DNA of 47,173 nucleotides from Bacteroidales bacterium (GTDB lineage: Bacteria; Bacteroidota; Bacteroidia; Bacteroidales; Tenuifilaceae). Within the stretch, counting starts at the first letter, position 1. The number at the start of each line of letters is the position of its first letter. The notes beneath the pieces are model-generated. The model was not told where the DNA came from, did not search any database, and saw nothing but the letters and a program-made list of their open reading frames with translations. Positions 15,999 to 25,140 of this stretch are shown piece by piece. A program made the translations under genes and the position numbers. The stretch is from the NCBI GenBank assembly GCA_017454165.1, contig JAFTDN010000121.1:1-47173 (forward strand). Direction: 5' to 3'.

Positions 15999-17165
15999 AT
16001 GCAAGGCAACTTTGTATATTCAAACCCCACCAAGCTCTACTTTGGCGAGAGCGCCATGCAGAATTTGGCCGATGAGCTCAAGAACTATGGCCCTACCGTG
16101 CTGCTCACTTATGGCGGCGGCTCAATCAAGCAGAACGGCATCTACGACCAAACCATTGAGGCGCTGCGGCAGGCAGGCAAAACCGTGGTTGAACTGCCCG
16201 GTGTGATGCCCAACCCAACGCTCGACAAGCTCCGCGAGGGCGCGGCTCTGGCGCGTAAGCACAATGTGGACCTGATACTGGCCGTGGGCGGTGGCTCCAC
16301 CATCGACTACGCCGAGGGCGTGGCTGCATCGGCCTGGTGCGAGGGCGACCCCTGGGAGCTCTACTACGAAAAGATGCAAAACCCCACCTGTAGGCTCATC
16401 CCCGTGGGCTGCGTGCTCACCATGGTGGGTACGGGCAGCGAGATGAACGGCGGCAGCGTAATCACCAACACGCAAAAAAACATGAAGGTGGGCAAGGTGT
16501 TCGGCGAGGAGCTGTTCCCCAAATTCGCCATTCTCAATCCAAAATTCACGTTTAGCGTGCCGCACTACCAGATGGTGGCTGGCTTCTTTGACATCATGTC
16601 GCACATCTTGGAGCAGTATCTATCTGGTTCCGATGATAATACATCCGACTACATCGCCGAAGCCCTGATGCGTTCATTGGTGCATAGCTCGCGCATTGCG
16701 GCTAAAAATCCGCACGACTATGAGGCACGGAGCAACATTATGTGGACGGCCACTTGGGCTCTCAATACGCTGATAGCCAAAGGTAAAACAACCGACTGGA
16801 TGGTACACATGATTGGTCAGGCCATGGGCGCGCACACCAACGCCACTCACGGCATGACCCTTGCTGTGGTGAGCCTACCCTATTACCGTCATATTATGCC
16901 CTATGGGCAGCATCGTTTTGCCCGTTTTGCAAGAGCCGTGTGGGATATTGCCCCCGATGGTCGCACCGAGCAGCAGCTGGCCGAGGCTGGCCTGCAGGCC
17001 ATGGAGGAGTGGATGCGCGAGATTGGCCTAGTGATGCACAGCGCCGAGCTGGGCGTGAAGCCCGACATGCTCAACGCCATTGCCGATAGTACCTTTATAT
17101 TGAAAGGCGGCTATAAAGTGCTCTCGCACGCCGATGTGGTGGAAATTCTGCGTCATAGCCTATAG
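15999..17165 (+). CDS. iron-containing alcohol dehydrogenase (YqhD/BdhA-like)
   Basis: A group III metal-dependent alcohol dehydrogenase that reduces aldehydes to alcohols with NAD(P)H in the cytoplasm; YqhD/BdhA relatives prefer NADPH and are used in butanol-type fermentation or aldehyde detoxification. The dinucleotide-binding part has YGGGS (38-42) and VGGGSTIDYAEG (96-107). The metal ligands are visible as Asp198, His202, His270 and His284 (FFDIMSH, MVHMIGQ, ATHGM), matching the spacing in E. coli YqhD. Its 388 residues are full length. It is a single gene with its own promoter and terminator; the natural substrate is not evident. Confidence 0.93.
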   Translation: MQGNFVYSNPTKLYFGESAMQNLADELKNYGPTVLLTYGGGSIKQNGIYDQTIEALRQAGKTVVELPGVMPNPTLDKLREGAALARKHNVDLILAVGGGSTIDYAEGVAASAWCEGDPWELYYEKMQNPTCRLIPVGCVLTMVGTGSEMNGGSVITNTQKNMKVGKVFGEELFPKFAILNPKFTFSVPHYQMVAGFFDIMSHILEQYLSGSDDNTSDYIAEALMRSLVHSSRIAAKNPHDYEARSNIMWTATWALNTLIAKGKTTDWMVHMIGQAMGAHTNATHGMTLAVVSLPYYRHIMPYGQHRFARFARAVWDIAPDGRTEQQLAEAGLQAMEEWMREIGLVMHSAELGVKPDMLNAIADSTFILKGGYKVLSHADVVEILRHSL

Positions 17166-17197
17166 CAAGAGGTTTGCTCACTTGTCCTACGCATCGT

Positions 17198-17232
17198 AAA
17201 GGGCTGTTGGTTTAGGCTGACAGCCCTTTTTG
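17198..17232 (+). terminator. intrinsic terminator after the alcohol dehydrogenase
   Basis: AAAGGGCTGT (17198-17207) pairs with ACAGCCCTTT (17220-17229) around a 12-base loop and runs into T residues, 33 bases after the stop codon. Confidence 0.85.
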
Positions 17233-17279
17233 TGTGTCATCGGAGGGCGGAGGTGCATACGATTTTGGCGCAATTTGCG

Positions 17280-17287
17280 TAACTTTG
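17280..17287 (+). promoter_or_regulatory. -7 promoter element of the DUF4837 gene
   Basis: TAACTTTG matches the -7 consensus, 29 bases before the start codon. The nearest upstream TTTG is only 12 bases away, so the -33 element is uncertain. Confidence 0.5.
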
Positions 17288-17315
17288 CCCCAATTCATAA
17301 AAAGTAGAAAGCTGT

Positions 17316-18317
17316 ATGATAGCAAAACGTAATGCCATAGTATGCCTGTTGCTGGCCGCCGTGCTGCTGGCTGTACCCTCGTGCCGCAAGGGCAGTTCGG
17401 GCGACACCACCATGCTGCCCAACATCAGCGGCGGCGTGAACGATGTGCTGCTGGTGCTCCGCAAGGAGCTTTGGAACGATACCCTTGGGCGCAGCTACAA
17501 GGCCATACTCGAGGATCAATTCCCCTATCTGCCGCAGATTGAGCCGCTGTTCGACATTGTGCAGCTGCCGCCCGATAATTTTGGCTCCACGTTCAAGTCG
17601 CATCGCAACATCATACGCCACAACGTTGGCTCCAACGTCGATTCGGTGAGCCTCACCATTCAGAAAGACGTTTGGGCCGCACCACAAACCGTTGTAACCG
17701 TCAGCAGCCCAACCTATAAGCAGCTTGTGCCGTTCATCATTGCCAACGGCGAGCGGCTGGTGAATATCTTTGAGCAGGCCGAGCGCGACCGCGATATGCA
17801 AACCGCCCGCAAGTACCCCGAGCTGGAGCTGGAGCAGCGTTTCCAGAAGCGCGGCATCAGAATTAGCATCCCCAAGGGTTATGTGCTGAACACTGATACT
17901 GAGGATTTTATCTGGATTTCGCACGAAACGCCCAAAACCACGCAGGGCATCATAGCCTATCGTTTCCCCTACACCGATGCCAACACGTTCACGGCGGAGT
18001 ACCTCGCCAAGCAGCGCAACGCTGTGGTGAATCAAATACCAGGCCCTACCGATGGTAGCTACATGATAACCTCGGAGGTGGTGCCGCCCGCCCTATTCCC
18101 CATGACCTATCGCGGCGGCTATCGCGCTGTGCTGCGTGGCTATTGGGATGTGGCGCGACATCCCATGGGCGGTCCATTCATCAGCCACTCGTTTATCGAC
18201 GAGGCTCGGCAGGAGGTTGTAACGGTAGAGGCTTTTGTTTACGCTCCCAGCAAGGGCAAGCGCGATTTGATGCGCCAAACCGAGGCCATCCTCTTCTCGG
18301 CCACGGTGGCGGAGTAG
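17316..18317 (+). CDS. DUF4837 family lipoprotein
   Basis: A 333-residue Bacteroidota-specific protein of unknown function. The N-terminus is a lipoprotein signal with lipobox AVPSC (Cys at about residue 23), so it is probably anchored in the outer or inner membrane and faces the periplasm or outside. The body has the DUF4837 architecture of two similar halves: an early GVNDVLLVLRKELWNDTLGR and a later block starting RGIRISIPKGYVLNTDTEDFIWISHET. No catalytic motif is recognisable. It is convergent with dgt, the two stops being about 6 bases apart. Confidence 0.85.
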   Translation: MIAKRNAIVCLLLAAVLLAVPSCRKGSSGDTTMLPNISGGVNDVLLVLRKELWNDTLGRSYKAILEDQFPYLPQIEPLFDIVQLPPDNFGSTFKSHRNIIRHNVGSNVDSVSLTIQKDVWAAPQTVVTVSSPTYKQLVPFIIANGERLVNIFEQAERDRDMQTARKYPELELEQRFQKRGIRISIPKGYVLNTDTEDFIWISHETPKTTQGIIAYRFPYTDANTFTAEYLAKQRNAVVNQIPGPTDGSYMITSEVVPPALFPMTYRGGYRAVLRGYWDVARHPMGGPFISHSFIDEARQEVVTVEAFVYAPSKGKRDLMRQTEAILFSATVAE

Positions 18318-18323
18318 GGGGGG

Positions 18324-19637
18324 CTACAGCGAGGGCAGGTTGATGCCCTGGAACAGGCGGAACAGCTTGAGCGCGTAGTCATCGGTCATGCCAGCCACGA
18401 AGTCGAGCACCGAGAGGATTTTCTTGTAAACATTACCATCGGAGCAGCGGTACTGCGAGGGGAGCAGGCTGGCCACCTTTTGGTCGCGCCTGTTCTGTGG
18501 GTTGAGCGCGGCGGCGCAGAATGCATCGAGCAGCGAGCCCATTATGCGGTACCCCGCAATCTCAATCTCCACCACTTTGGGGTATTTATACACCTGATTG
18601 ATAGCTATTTGTTCTATATTTTGCATGGCCTCCAACGCTGTGGGCGACAGCTTTTGGGTGAGCGGTGTGGCGGTCTCTCCGCGCATGATGCTTGGCAGCT
18701 GCTCCACGAACGCAATGGCGCAGTCGCCCACTAGGCGACCTATGCCCATGGCCCGTAGATACGACACCTGCTCGTTGGGGTCGGTAACCTCATGCATGGT
18801 GGTGGCTATTTTATCGAGCGTAGGGCCATCATCGGCCATGAAGCTGCGGAATAGCTCCAGCACGTGCTCGGTGCCCAGCAAACCTAGGCGGTGGGCATCC
18901 TCGATGTCCATGATTTGGTAGCAGATGTCATCGGCGGCTTCCACCAGGTAGGCCAGCGGGTGGCGGCTGCTGGCACCATGCCCATCGCGAGCCATGCCCG
19001 TGCGCTGGGCGATGAGCTCGAAAGCACTGGTTTCGGCTTTAAAGTAGCCGAACTTCTTGCGCTGGGCGGTCGAGGGGTAGGGGTACTTGATTATGCTGGC
19101 CAGCACGGCGTAGCTCAAGCGGAAGCCCCCGCTGCGGCGGCCCTGTAGCTGCTGGGTGAGCAGCCTCAGGGCGTTGGCGTTGCCCTCGAACCGCACCAGG
19201 TCGGCCCATTCCCACTCATCGAGCATGGGGCGGTAGTGCGCCTGGCGGTCGATGAAGTACTGCCTGATGGCCTCCTCGCCGCTGTGGCCAAAAGGGGGAT
19301 TGCCCATGTCGTGGGCTAGGCAGGCGGCGGCCACGATGCTTGGGATGTGGGCCACGGCCTGCTGCTCGGCGGGGGAGAGGGTGGGGGTTAGCAGGCGCAC
19401 CACCATGTTGCCGAGTGAGCGGCCCACGCTGGCCACCTCAAGGCTGTGGGTTAATCTGTTGTGAACCAGTTTGTTGCCAGGTAGTGGGAATACCTGCGTT
19501 TTGTCCTGTAGGCGGCGGAATGGGGCGGAGAAAATCAGCCTATCGTAGTCGCGCTGGAAGTCGGTGCGGTGCTTTTCGGGGGTGGCCTCGGGGGCATCGC
19601 CGAAACGCTGCGGGCAGGTTAGCTCAGTCCAGTTCAT
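18324..19637 (-). CDS. dgt: deoxyguanosinetriphosphate triphosphohydrolase (dGTPase)
   Basis: An HD-superfamily metalloenzyme that hydrolyses dGTP (and in related enzymes other dNTPs) to the deoxynucleoside and triphosphate, controlling dNTP pools. The HD signature is complete: HNRLTHSLEVASVGRSLG supplies the first His, and AACLAHDMGNPPFGHSGEEAI supplies His-Asp and the later His. The N-terminus FRRLQDKTQVFPLP is typical of the family. Its 437 residues are normal for the Bacteroidota-type enzyme. It starts 5 bases after the stop of the large sensor gene, so the two are probably co-transcribed, which places dNTP turnover on the same transcript as a signalling protein. Confidence 0.93.
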   Translation of the reverse strand: MNWTELTCPQRFGDAPEATPEKHRTDFQRDYDRLIFSAPFRRLQDKTQVFPLPGNKLVHNRLTHSLEVASVGRSLGNMVVRLLTPTLSPAEQQAVAHIPSIVAAACLAHDMGNPPFGHSGEEAIRQYFIDRQAHYRPMLDEWEWADLVRFEGNANALRLLTQQLQGRRSGGFRLSYAVLASIIKYPYPSTAQRKKFGYFKAETSAFELIAQRTGMARDGHGASSRHPLAYLVEAADDICYQIMDIEDAHRLGLLGTEHVLELFRSFMADDGPTLDKIATTMHEVTDPNEQVSYLRAMGIGRLVGDCAIAFVEQLPSIMRGETATPLTQKLSPTALEAMQNIEQIAINQVYKYPKVVEIEIAGYRIMGSLLDAFCAAALNPQNRRDQKVASLLPSQYRCSDGNVYKKILSVLDFVAGMTDDYALKLFRLFQGINLPSL

Positions 19638-19642
19638 TGGGG

Positions 19643-22480
19643 CTACTCTGCTTTGTCCTGCTGGGGGAGCAGGTGGCTTATGTTGATGGCTATCTTGATG
19701 ATTTTGTAAACCTTGGCGTTCTCGTTGAATATGGGCGTGTAGGTTTCGTGGAATAGGAACTGCTGCCCGTTGGCCGAGCAGCGCTGCTCTACCACCCGCG
19801 TGACGCCTCGGTTCAGGTCCTTCCAGAAGTCGTTGTAGCCGCGCTGCTGCTCATCGGTGAAGTCCATCAGGTAGGAGTGGTGCTTGCCCACTATTTCGCT
19901 GGCCTCTAGTTGCAGCAGGCTGGTGTACGCCTCGTTTATGAAGGTTACGTAGCCCTCGGGGGTGTATTCGGCCACGAAGGCCGAGTTGTACATGGCCTGA
20001 CAGATGCTCTGCTTGTCGTTCTCGGCCACGCGGGCGCGGTGGTTAGCATCCTGGGCTGCTTGCCGCTGCTGGGCCAGCTCGGCCTCGAGCTGCTTGCTGC
20101 GGGTGATGTCTTGCGAGTAGCCGAATACGCCTACCACCTCGCCGTTCATGTTGTGCAGCGGCAGCTGTGAGGTGCGGCGGTACGAGGTCATGCCGCCGGG
20201 GTGGTGCAGCTGCTCCTCTTGCCCCATCAGGGGCATGTTGGTGCGTATGATGCGCTGCTCCACATCGTAGGTGCTCTGGGCGGTGGCCTGGTCTATGATG
20301 TCGAAGTTCGTTTTGCCCTTTATTTCCTGCATGTTGCTTATGCCCAAACCCTTTAGGCCGACCTGGCTCACCATGATGTAGCGGCTCTCTAGGTCTTTGA
20401 AGTAGAGGTTCTCGGGCAGGTTGTGCATGATGGCCTGAAGCAGCATCTGCTCCTGCTCGATTTCGGTTTGGGTCGTCCGTATGATGTCGTTCTGCTTCTC
20501 CACCTCCTCCTTTATGGCCTCCAGCTCCTCTAGGTTCTGGCGCAGCTCCTCCTCTTGAGCCTTCATCTCTTCGGCCTGCTGCTGGGTGCGGGATAGCAGA
20601 TCCTGCGTGCGTTGCTGGGTGCGGGTGGTCGATAGCGTTTGGGCTATGCTGGCCGAGCTCTTCTCCACGAACTCTATATGGGTGGGCTCAAAGGGGAGGA
20701 AGGAGGCCAGCTCTATTACGCCCAGCACCATGTCGTTGGCCACTAGGGGTACTATCAGGAGCGCACGGGGCTTGGCCGAACCCAGCCCCGATGCTATGGC
20801 TATGTAGTCCTCGGGCACCTCGGTGAGATAGGTGGTTTGGCGCTCCATGGCGCACGAGCCCACCAGGCCCTCGCCCATCATGATGCGCTTGGTGATGTAC
20901 TTCTGCCTGTTGTAGGCATAGGCGGCGGTCATCTCGAAGAAGGGCTCTTCGGGGTTGTCATCGTTCGCTATGAAAATGCCGCCCTGGTTGGCCTTGAGGT
21001 AGTCCACCAGCTCGCGAATGATGCTGAACGACAGCTCTTTTAGGGTTCCGCCCGAGCGGAGCAGCTCGCTCATGCGGTTTTGGCCCTCGTTGAGCCAGCG
21101 GCGCATGGCGTCTTCCGACTGACGCTTTTGCTCCTCGTCGCGGGCTGCGCATAGGCTGGTGCGCATCTCTATGAGCGACTGGCCCAGGATGTCATCGGAG
21201 CTGAGCAGGTCGAGCGTGGTCTCATAGTGGCCCTGGCCTATGGCCTTGGCGAAGTCCACCTTTTGCGACAGCCCCCTGATGGTCTTGTTCAGATAGCTGC
21301 TTATCTGCCCCAGCTCATCGTGGCGGCGGCTGGGGCTTATCGATAGGGCCGAGCGCTCGATGTCGCCGTTGTTCATGTGCTTGAGCGTGGTGGCGATGGC
21401 TTGTATGGGCTTGGTGATGTGCTTGCGCAGCATGTATACGAATAGCAGTAGCGTTAGGGCCATGCATGATAGGCCTACCAGCAGGAGCAGGAAGCGCATG
21501 TCGTTGCTGCTGGCGAGCACCTCATCGGTGGGGGACACCAGCACCAGCGACCAGGTGTGGCCGCCTCCCCCCACCGTTATGGGGTGCACTGCGAAGTACG
21601 ATGGCCTGCCGTAGATGTCGGTGGCCTCGAAGAGCGTGCTGTTGCCGTTCGAGATGTAGTCGAGCGCGCCGTGCTCGGCGAATATGTCGCCGTACTGCTC
21701 CTGGGCATCGTGGCCCAGCAGGTCGGTGTTGGGGTGGGCTATGTACTTGAATGTATTGGAGATGATGAATGCGTAGCTGTTCTTGTAGGGCTTTATGAGC
21801 TCTACGCGTTCGTTCATGTGTTCGAGCAGGATGTCGATGCCGATGAAGCCGGCCACCTTGCGGTCGGCGGTGCGCACGGGGGAGTACACGCTGGTGATGA
21901 GCGACAGGCGTTTTTTCTGTCCGCCGAACTGCTCGGCGTAGGGTTCCAGTATGCCATCGGCGTTCTCGTTGAGCAGCTGCTGGTACGATGGGGAGTTGCC
22001 CTTGACGTTGTTGGTGTCTATTTTGTGGTGGATTTGGCCCCGCTCTCGCCATAGCAGGTTGAGCGTGTGTCCGGCGGTGTATTTCTGGGGGTTCAGGGCG
22101 GGGAGGTAGCGGCTGTCCCACAGGGCCACCACGTTGGGGTCGGAGGCCACCACCTCGCGGTAGGTGCTGGTGAGGTCATCGGAGTAGGGCTGGGCCTCGC
22201 TGAAGCCCACGCGCTCCACGGTGCGGGCTAGCACGTGGGCCATGTGCAGGTTGTCCGCGAGCTCGTTGCGTATCTCGCTGGCGTACTGCTCGGCCATGTC
22301 GCTTATGGCGAGCTGCCCCCGCTCGATGCTGCTTATGCGTATGGCCCTCATCGACAGTGATGACACCAGCCCCAGCAGGGCCAGCATGGTGCCCACCAGC
22401 AGGAATGTGGCTTTCTGCTGTAGCGTGAGCCGCCCCAGGGGGGCGATGAGCTTTTGGTGCAGTTCTTTTAGGCGCTTCAT
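19643..22480 (-). CDS. Cache-HAMP-GAF-PAS sensor protein without a recognisable output domain
   Basis: A 945-residue membrane sensor. By eye: a transmembrane helix at about 25-47; a large periplasmic double-Cache domain (about 50-325, with the motif VYSPVRTADRKVAGFIGIDILLE); a second transmembrane helix at about 330-352; HAMP (about 352-410); a GAF domain (about 490-630, GEGLVGSCAMERQTTYL); a long coiled coil rich in Gln and Glu (about 630-705); and two PAS domains (about 705-820 and 850-935). The first PAS has PENLYFKDLESRYIMVS and ends with the PAC-like GVFGYSQDITRSKQLEAEL. The protein ends shortly after the second PAS. I see no histidine kinase, GGDEF, EAL, PP2C/SpoIIE or MCP signalling domain, so it probably acts through protein contact. 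It is followed by dgt 5 bases later and preceded by a universal stress protein. Confidence 0.85.
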   Translation of the reverse strand: MKRLKELHQKLIAPLGRLTLQQKATFLLVGTMLALLGLVSSLSMRAIRISSIERGQLAISDMAEQYASEIRNELADNLHMAHVLARTVERVGFSEAQPYSDDLTSTYREVVASDPNVVALWDSRYLPALNPQKYTAGHTLNLLWRERGQIHHKIDTNNVKGNSPSYQQLLNENADGILEPYAEQFGGQKKRLSLITSVYSPVRTADRKVAGFIGIDILLEHMNERVELIKPYKNSYAFIISNTFKYIAHPNTDLLGHDAQEQYGDIFAEHGALDYISNGNSTLFEATDIYGRPSYFAVHPITVGGGGHTWSLVLVSPTDEVLASSNDMRFLLLLVGLSCMALTLLLFVYMLRKHITKPIQAIATTLKHMNNGDIERSALSISPSRRHDELGQISSYLNKTIRGLSQKVDFAKAIGQGHYETTLDLLSSDDILGQSLIEMRTSLCAARDEEQKRQSEDAMRRWLNEGQNRMSELLRSGGTLKELSFSIIRELVDYLKANQGGIFIANDDNPEEPFFEMTAAYAYNRQKYITKRIMMGEGLVGSCAMERQTTYLTEVPEDYIAIASGLGSAKPRALLIVPLVANDMVLGVIELASFLPFEPTHIEFVEKSSASIAQTLSTTRTQQRTQDLLSRTQQQAEEMKAQEEELRQNLEELEAIKEEVEKQNDIIRTTQTEIEQEQMLLQAIMHNLPENLYFKDLESRYIMVSQVGLKGLGISNMQEIKGKTNFDIIDQATAQSTYDVEQRIIRTNMPLMGQEEQLHHPGGMTSYRRTSQLPLHNMNGEVVGVFGYSQDITRSKQLEAELAQQRQAAQDANHRARVAENDKQSICQAMYNSAFVAEYTPEGYVTFINEAYTSLLQLEASEIVGKHHSYLMDFTDEQQRGYNDFWKDLNRGVTRVVEQRCSANGQQFLFHETYTPIFNENAKVYKIIKIAINISHLLPQQDKAE

Positions 22481-22579
22481 GGGCTTTGGGGGTTAAGAGC
22501 AAACCCCCCGCGGCCTTTTGTGGAAAAGTGCTGGAGGGGTTTGGCCTAGAGCGCGGCTTGCGCCGCCGTCCTTGTGCTG

Positions 22580-23419
22580 CTAGTTGAACGGTTGGTACTT
22601 TTTGATGCGGGTGTTCACGCACATCACGGGGATGTGCAGGTTGCGCTCGCGCTCGGGGCTCACCAGCTTCTCGTGTTTGTCGGACATCACCATGATTAGG
22701 TCGGCCTCGATGTTGTCCGCGAAGCGGAACACCTCGTCCTCGAACACGTTGCCCTTTTTGGCGGTCTTCATGCCGTACACTATCCCCACGCTGTCGAGCA
22801 TCTTCTTGGTGAAGTAGATGTTGCTGGCCAGCTGCTTCTTCTTGAGCTCTTCCAGTATGTAGGGCTTTATGAAGTTCACGTTGCAGTGGTAGTAGCGGGC
22901 CAGGTTGATGATCCACTGCACCGATTCCTTGAACGAGTGATCCTGGTAGATGGGGATGGCGATTTCCATGTAGTGCGAGTGGGCGGGGGCCTGATTGACT
23001 ATGACTATGGGGAGGGTGATGTCTTTGAATATGAGCTTCTTGGTCCAGCTCGTAACGCGGTGCTTCTTGCCCTTGTAGGTGTAGGTGTGGTGGGAGATGA
23101 CGAGGTTGACATTGGCCGTTTCCACCAGCTTGCGTAGGATTTTGGTGGGGTTGCCCTCGAGCACCATCGTGCGGGGGTTGATGGCGTACTTCTGGCGTAC
23201 ATCCTCCACTACGGCGTTGAACCGCTTGTTGGCCTTGCTAATCTCCGCTGTGTTCTTGTTGGGGCTGAGGAGCGCAGAGAGTAGGCCGCTTTGGGGGATG
23301 ATGTGCAGAAGCATGATGTCGTTCTCCCCTGCAGTGGCGAGCTGTATGGCGTGCTGTAGTGCAATATCACAGCTTTTGGAGAAGTCCCAGAGTATCAGTG
23401 CTAGCTTTTTTTCCTCCAT
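22580..23419 (-). CDS. universal stress protein, tandem UspA-like domains
   Basis: A 279-residue cytoplasmic protein with two UspA-like folds. The first is canonical at the start (KLALILWDFSKSCDIALQHAIQLA, then IMLLHIIP) and ends ITLPIVIVN. The second is weaker and ends LHIPVMCVNTR. The ATP-binding pattern of ATP-type Usp proteins (G-x2-G-x9-G-S/T) is not visible in either half, so it is probably a non-nucleotide-binding type. It sits between the cyclase-HD gene and the large sensor on the same strand. Confidence 0.82.
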   Translation of the reverse strand: MEEKKLALILWDFSKSCDIALQHAIQLATAGENDIMLLHIIPQSGLLSALLSPNKNTAEISKANKRFNAVVEDVRQKYAINPRTMVLEGNPTKILRKLVETANVNLVISHHTYTYKGKKHRVTSWTKKLIFKDITLPIVIVNQAPAHSHYMEIAIPIYQDHSFKESVQWIINLARYYHCNVNFIKPYILEELKKKQLASNIYFTKKMLDSVGIVYGMKTAKKGNVFEDEVFRFADNIEADLIMVMSDKHEKLVSPERERNLHIPVMCVNTRIKKYQPFN

Positions 23420-23548
23420 GGTATGTGCGTTACATTACCGTATAACTAATACGGGTGTTATTGGGTTGCGAAATTTTTGTTAAAAGTAGAATTTTGTTGC
23501 TGCCCCACCAAATTTTTGCCCCATTTTTTACCCCCCCCCCATTCGTAA
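23420..23548. other. short intergenic gap with a ten-C tract
   Basis: Ten consecutive C at 23531-23540 lie just after the 3' end of the cyclase gene (nine bases beyond its stop as transcribed) and upstream of the stress-protein gene. No full promoter match is seen in this gap. Confidence 0.6.
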
Positions 23549-25003
23549 TTATCTCATTTTCAATGTATTAAGATGTAGCTGTTTGTTGGCCTCGCATTGG
23601 CGGTGGGCCGTTGCGGTGAAGTATCGGTGTCCCTCTATGAATTTTATCTGCATCTGTGTCCACTCCTCTGGAGTGCCCACGCGTCCGCGTTCATGGAGCT
23701 CTCGGTAGAGGGCATCGGCCACTGGGGGGTAGTCGGGGCGGCCTAGGTATTCGAGGTCGGCATCGCACATAATCATTTCCAATGTGTTACGTGGTTTTGG
23801 GGGTAGTTTTGTGGCCCATATGAGCTCTACCACACGGTCGATCTGCTCGGGGGTGTACTGGTGCTTGGGGAGGATGGTCTGCGCTAGGCGCACGCTCATG
23901 GCCTCGTGGGCATCGTAGTCCACTAGGTGTCCCGTGTCGTGCAGCAGGGCCGCCGTGCGCAGCAGCAGCAGCTCCTCTCGGGTTACGCCCTCGGCGCGGC
24001 CTATTAGCTCCACCTGGTTGCACACGTCGATGGTGTGCTTCAGGTTGTGGTAGTAGAGCCCCTGTGGCAGCTCGCGCTCCAGCTTGTCGAGCACCAGCTC
24101 TTCGAGGTCGGCCAGGCGGATGAGCTGCAGCTCGACGAAGAACTGGTCGTTGGGCTGTACGCCCAGCCCGTCCACCGAGAGGTGGGGTTTGATGCCGTTT
24201 ACGAAGTACATGCGCATGTCGCCCTTGTGTTTGGTGGGGATGCGTCCGCGGTGCTGGCAGTCGAAGAAGTCGCGCACCAGCAGGAAGGTGTTCTCGGTGA
24301 TGTTGATGCGGCCCGCCTGGCTGGAGGCCTCCATGCGGCTGGCCACATTCACGGTGCTGCCCCAGATGTCGTAGGCAAGGCGGGTTTGGCCCACCATGCC
24401 AGCGATTACGGGCCCGGTGTCGATGCCCATGCGCAGCTCCCATGCGCCGGTGCCTTTTTGCTGGTTGAGCTGCTTGAGGCGCTCCATCATTTCGAGGGCC
24501 ACCAGCACCACCTCCACTGGGTTGGTCTGGTTCTTATGGGGGATGCCGCCAGCGCACATGTAGGCATCGCCGATGGTCTTGATTTTCTCTATGCCGTGCT
24601 TCTTCACCACGGTGTCGAAGTGGAAGTATAGCTGGTCGAGCTGGTCGAGCAGCTGCTCGGCGTCTATTCTGTCGGCTATATGGGAGAATCCCTGGATGTC
24701 GGCGAATAGCACCGTTACCATCTTGAACTTTTGTGCGGAGGCCCTGCCCGTGTGCAGCATCTGCTCGGCGGCCTCGTGCCCCACGGCTTGCTGTAGCAGG
24801 CCGTGGGCCTTGGAACCTTGGCGTAGCATCTGCTCGGTGCGGCGGCACAGCACCAGCTCGAGCCGCCGCTGGCGGCGGCGGTGCGCCAGGGCCAGCAGCT
24901 GGCCCGCCATGGTTAGGCTCAGCAGCGCCAGGGCTAGCAGCAGGGCCCAGTCGAGGGCCGTCAGCGCGATATGTGTGGCGGTGATGGGCATGGTGCGCAG
25001 CAC
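23549..25003 (-). CDS. membrane-anchored adenylate cyclase fused to an HD phosphodiesterase-like domain
   Basis: 484 residues: a transmembrane helix (about 14-40); a basic linker; a class III nucleotidyl cyclase domain (about 93-270); and an HD domain (about 310-460). The cyclase has both metal Asp residues (Asp102 in FADIQGF, Asp146 in TIGDAYM), the adenine-specifying pair Lys142 (IKTIGD) and Asp212 (YDIWG), and the transition-state Asn219 and Arg223 (NVASR), so it should make cAMP. The HD part has YHNLKHTIDV (His319, His323) and ALLHDTGH (His355-Asp356), with Asp414/416 downstream. This resembles the YHNxxHxxDV...HD pattern of class I cyclic-nucleotide phosphodiesterases. A single chain may thus make and break a cyclic nucleotide; the HD substrate is inferred. 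It is first in a minus-strand run with a stress protein, a sensor and dgt. Confidence 0.88.
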   Translation of the reverse strand: MLRTMPITATHIALTALDWALLLALALLSLTMAGQLLALAHRRRQRRLELVLCRRTEQMLRQGSKAHGLLQQAVGHEAAEQMLHTGRASAQKFKMVTVLFADIQGFSHIADRIDAEQLLDQLDQLYFHFDTVVKKHGIEKIKTIGDAYMCAGGIPHKNQTNPVEVVLVALEMMERLKQLNQQKGTGAWELRMGIDTGPVIAGMVGQTRLAYDIWGSTVNVASRMEASSQAGRINITENTFLLVRDFFDCQHRGRIPTKHKGDMRMYFVNGIKPHLSVDGLGVQPNDQFFVELQLIRLADLEELVLDKLERELPQGLYYHNLKHTIDVCNQVELIGRAEGVTREELLLLRTAALLHDTGHLVDYDAHEAMSVRLAQTILPKHQYTPEQIDRVVELIWATKLPPKPRNTLEMIMCDADLEYLGRPDYPPVADALYRELHERGRVGTPEEWTQMQIKFIEGHRYFTATAHRQCEANKQLHLNTLKMR

Positions 25004-25097
25004 GAAAGGCTCGCAAGTGTAGTCAATTTATTCCGATTATCGGCCATCGGGGACAAAAAATGCCCTGGCATCTTGCCCGTCGGATGCAAAAAAACGC

Positions 25098-25105
25098 TAC
25101 ATTTG
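25098..25105 (+). promoter_or_regulatory. promoter of rdgB-porZ-recO
   Basis: TACATTTG matches TAnnTTTG. A TTG at 25073-25075 lies 22 bases upstream, slightly long. The leader to ATG 25141 is about 30 bases. Confidence 0.55.
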
Positions 25106-25140
25106 GAGCATCGGCTCGTATTGAACAAGAACCCAACGCC

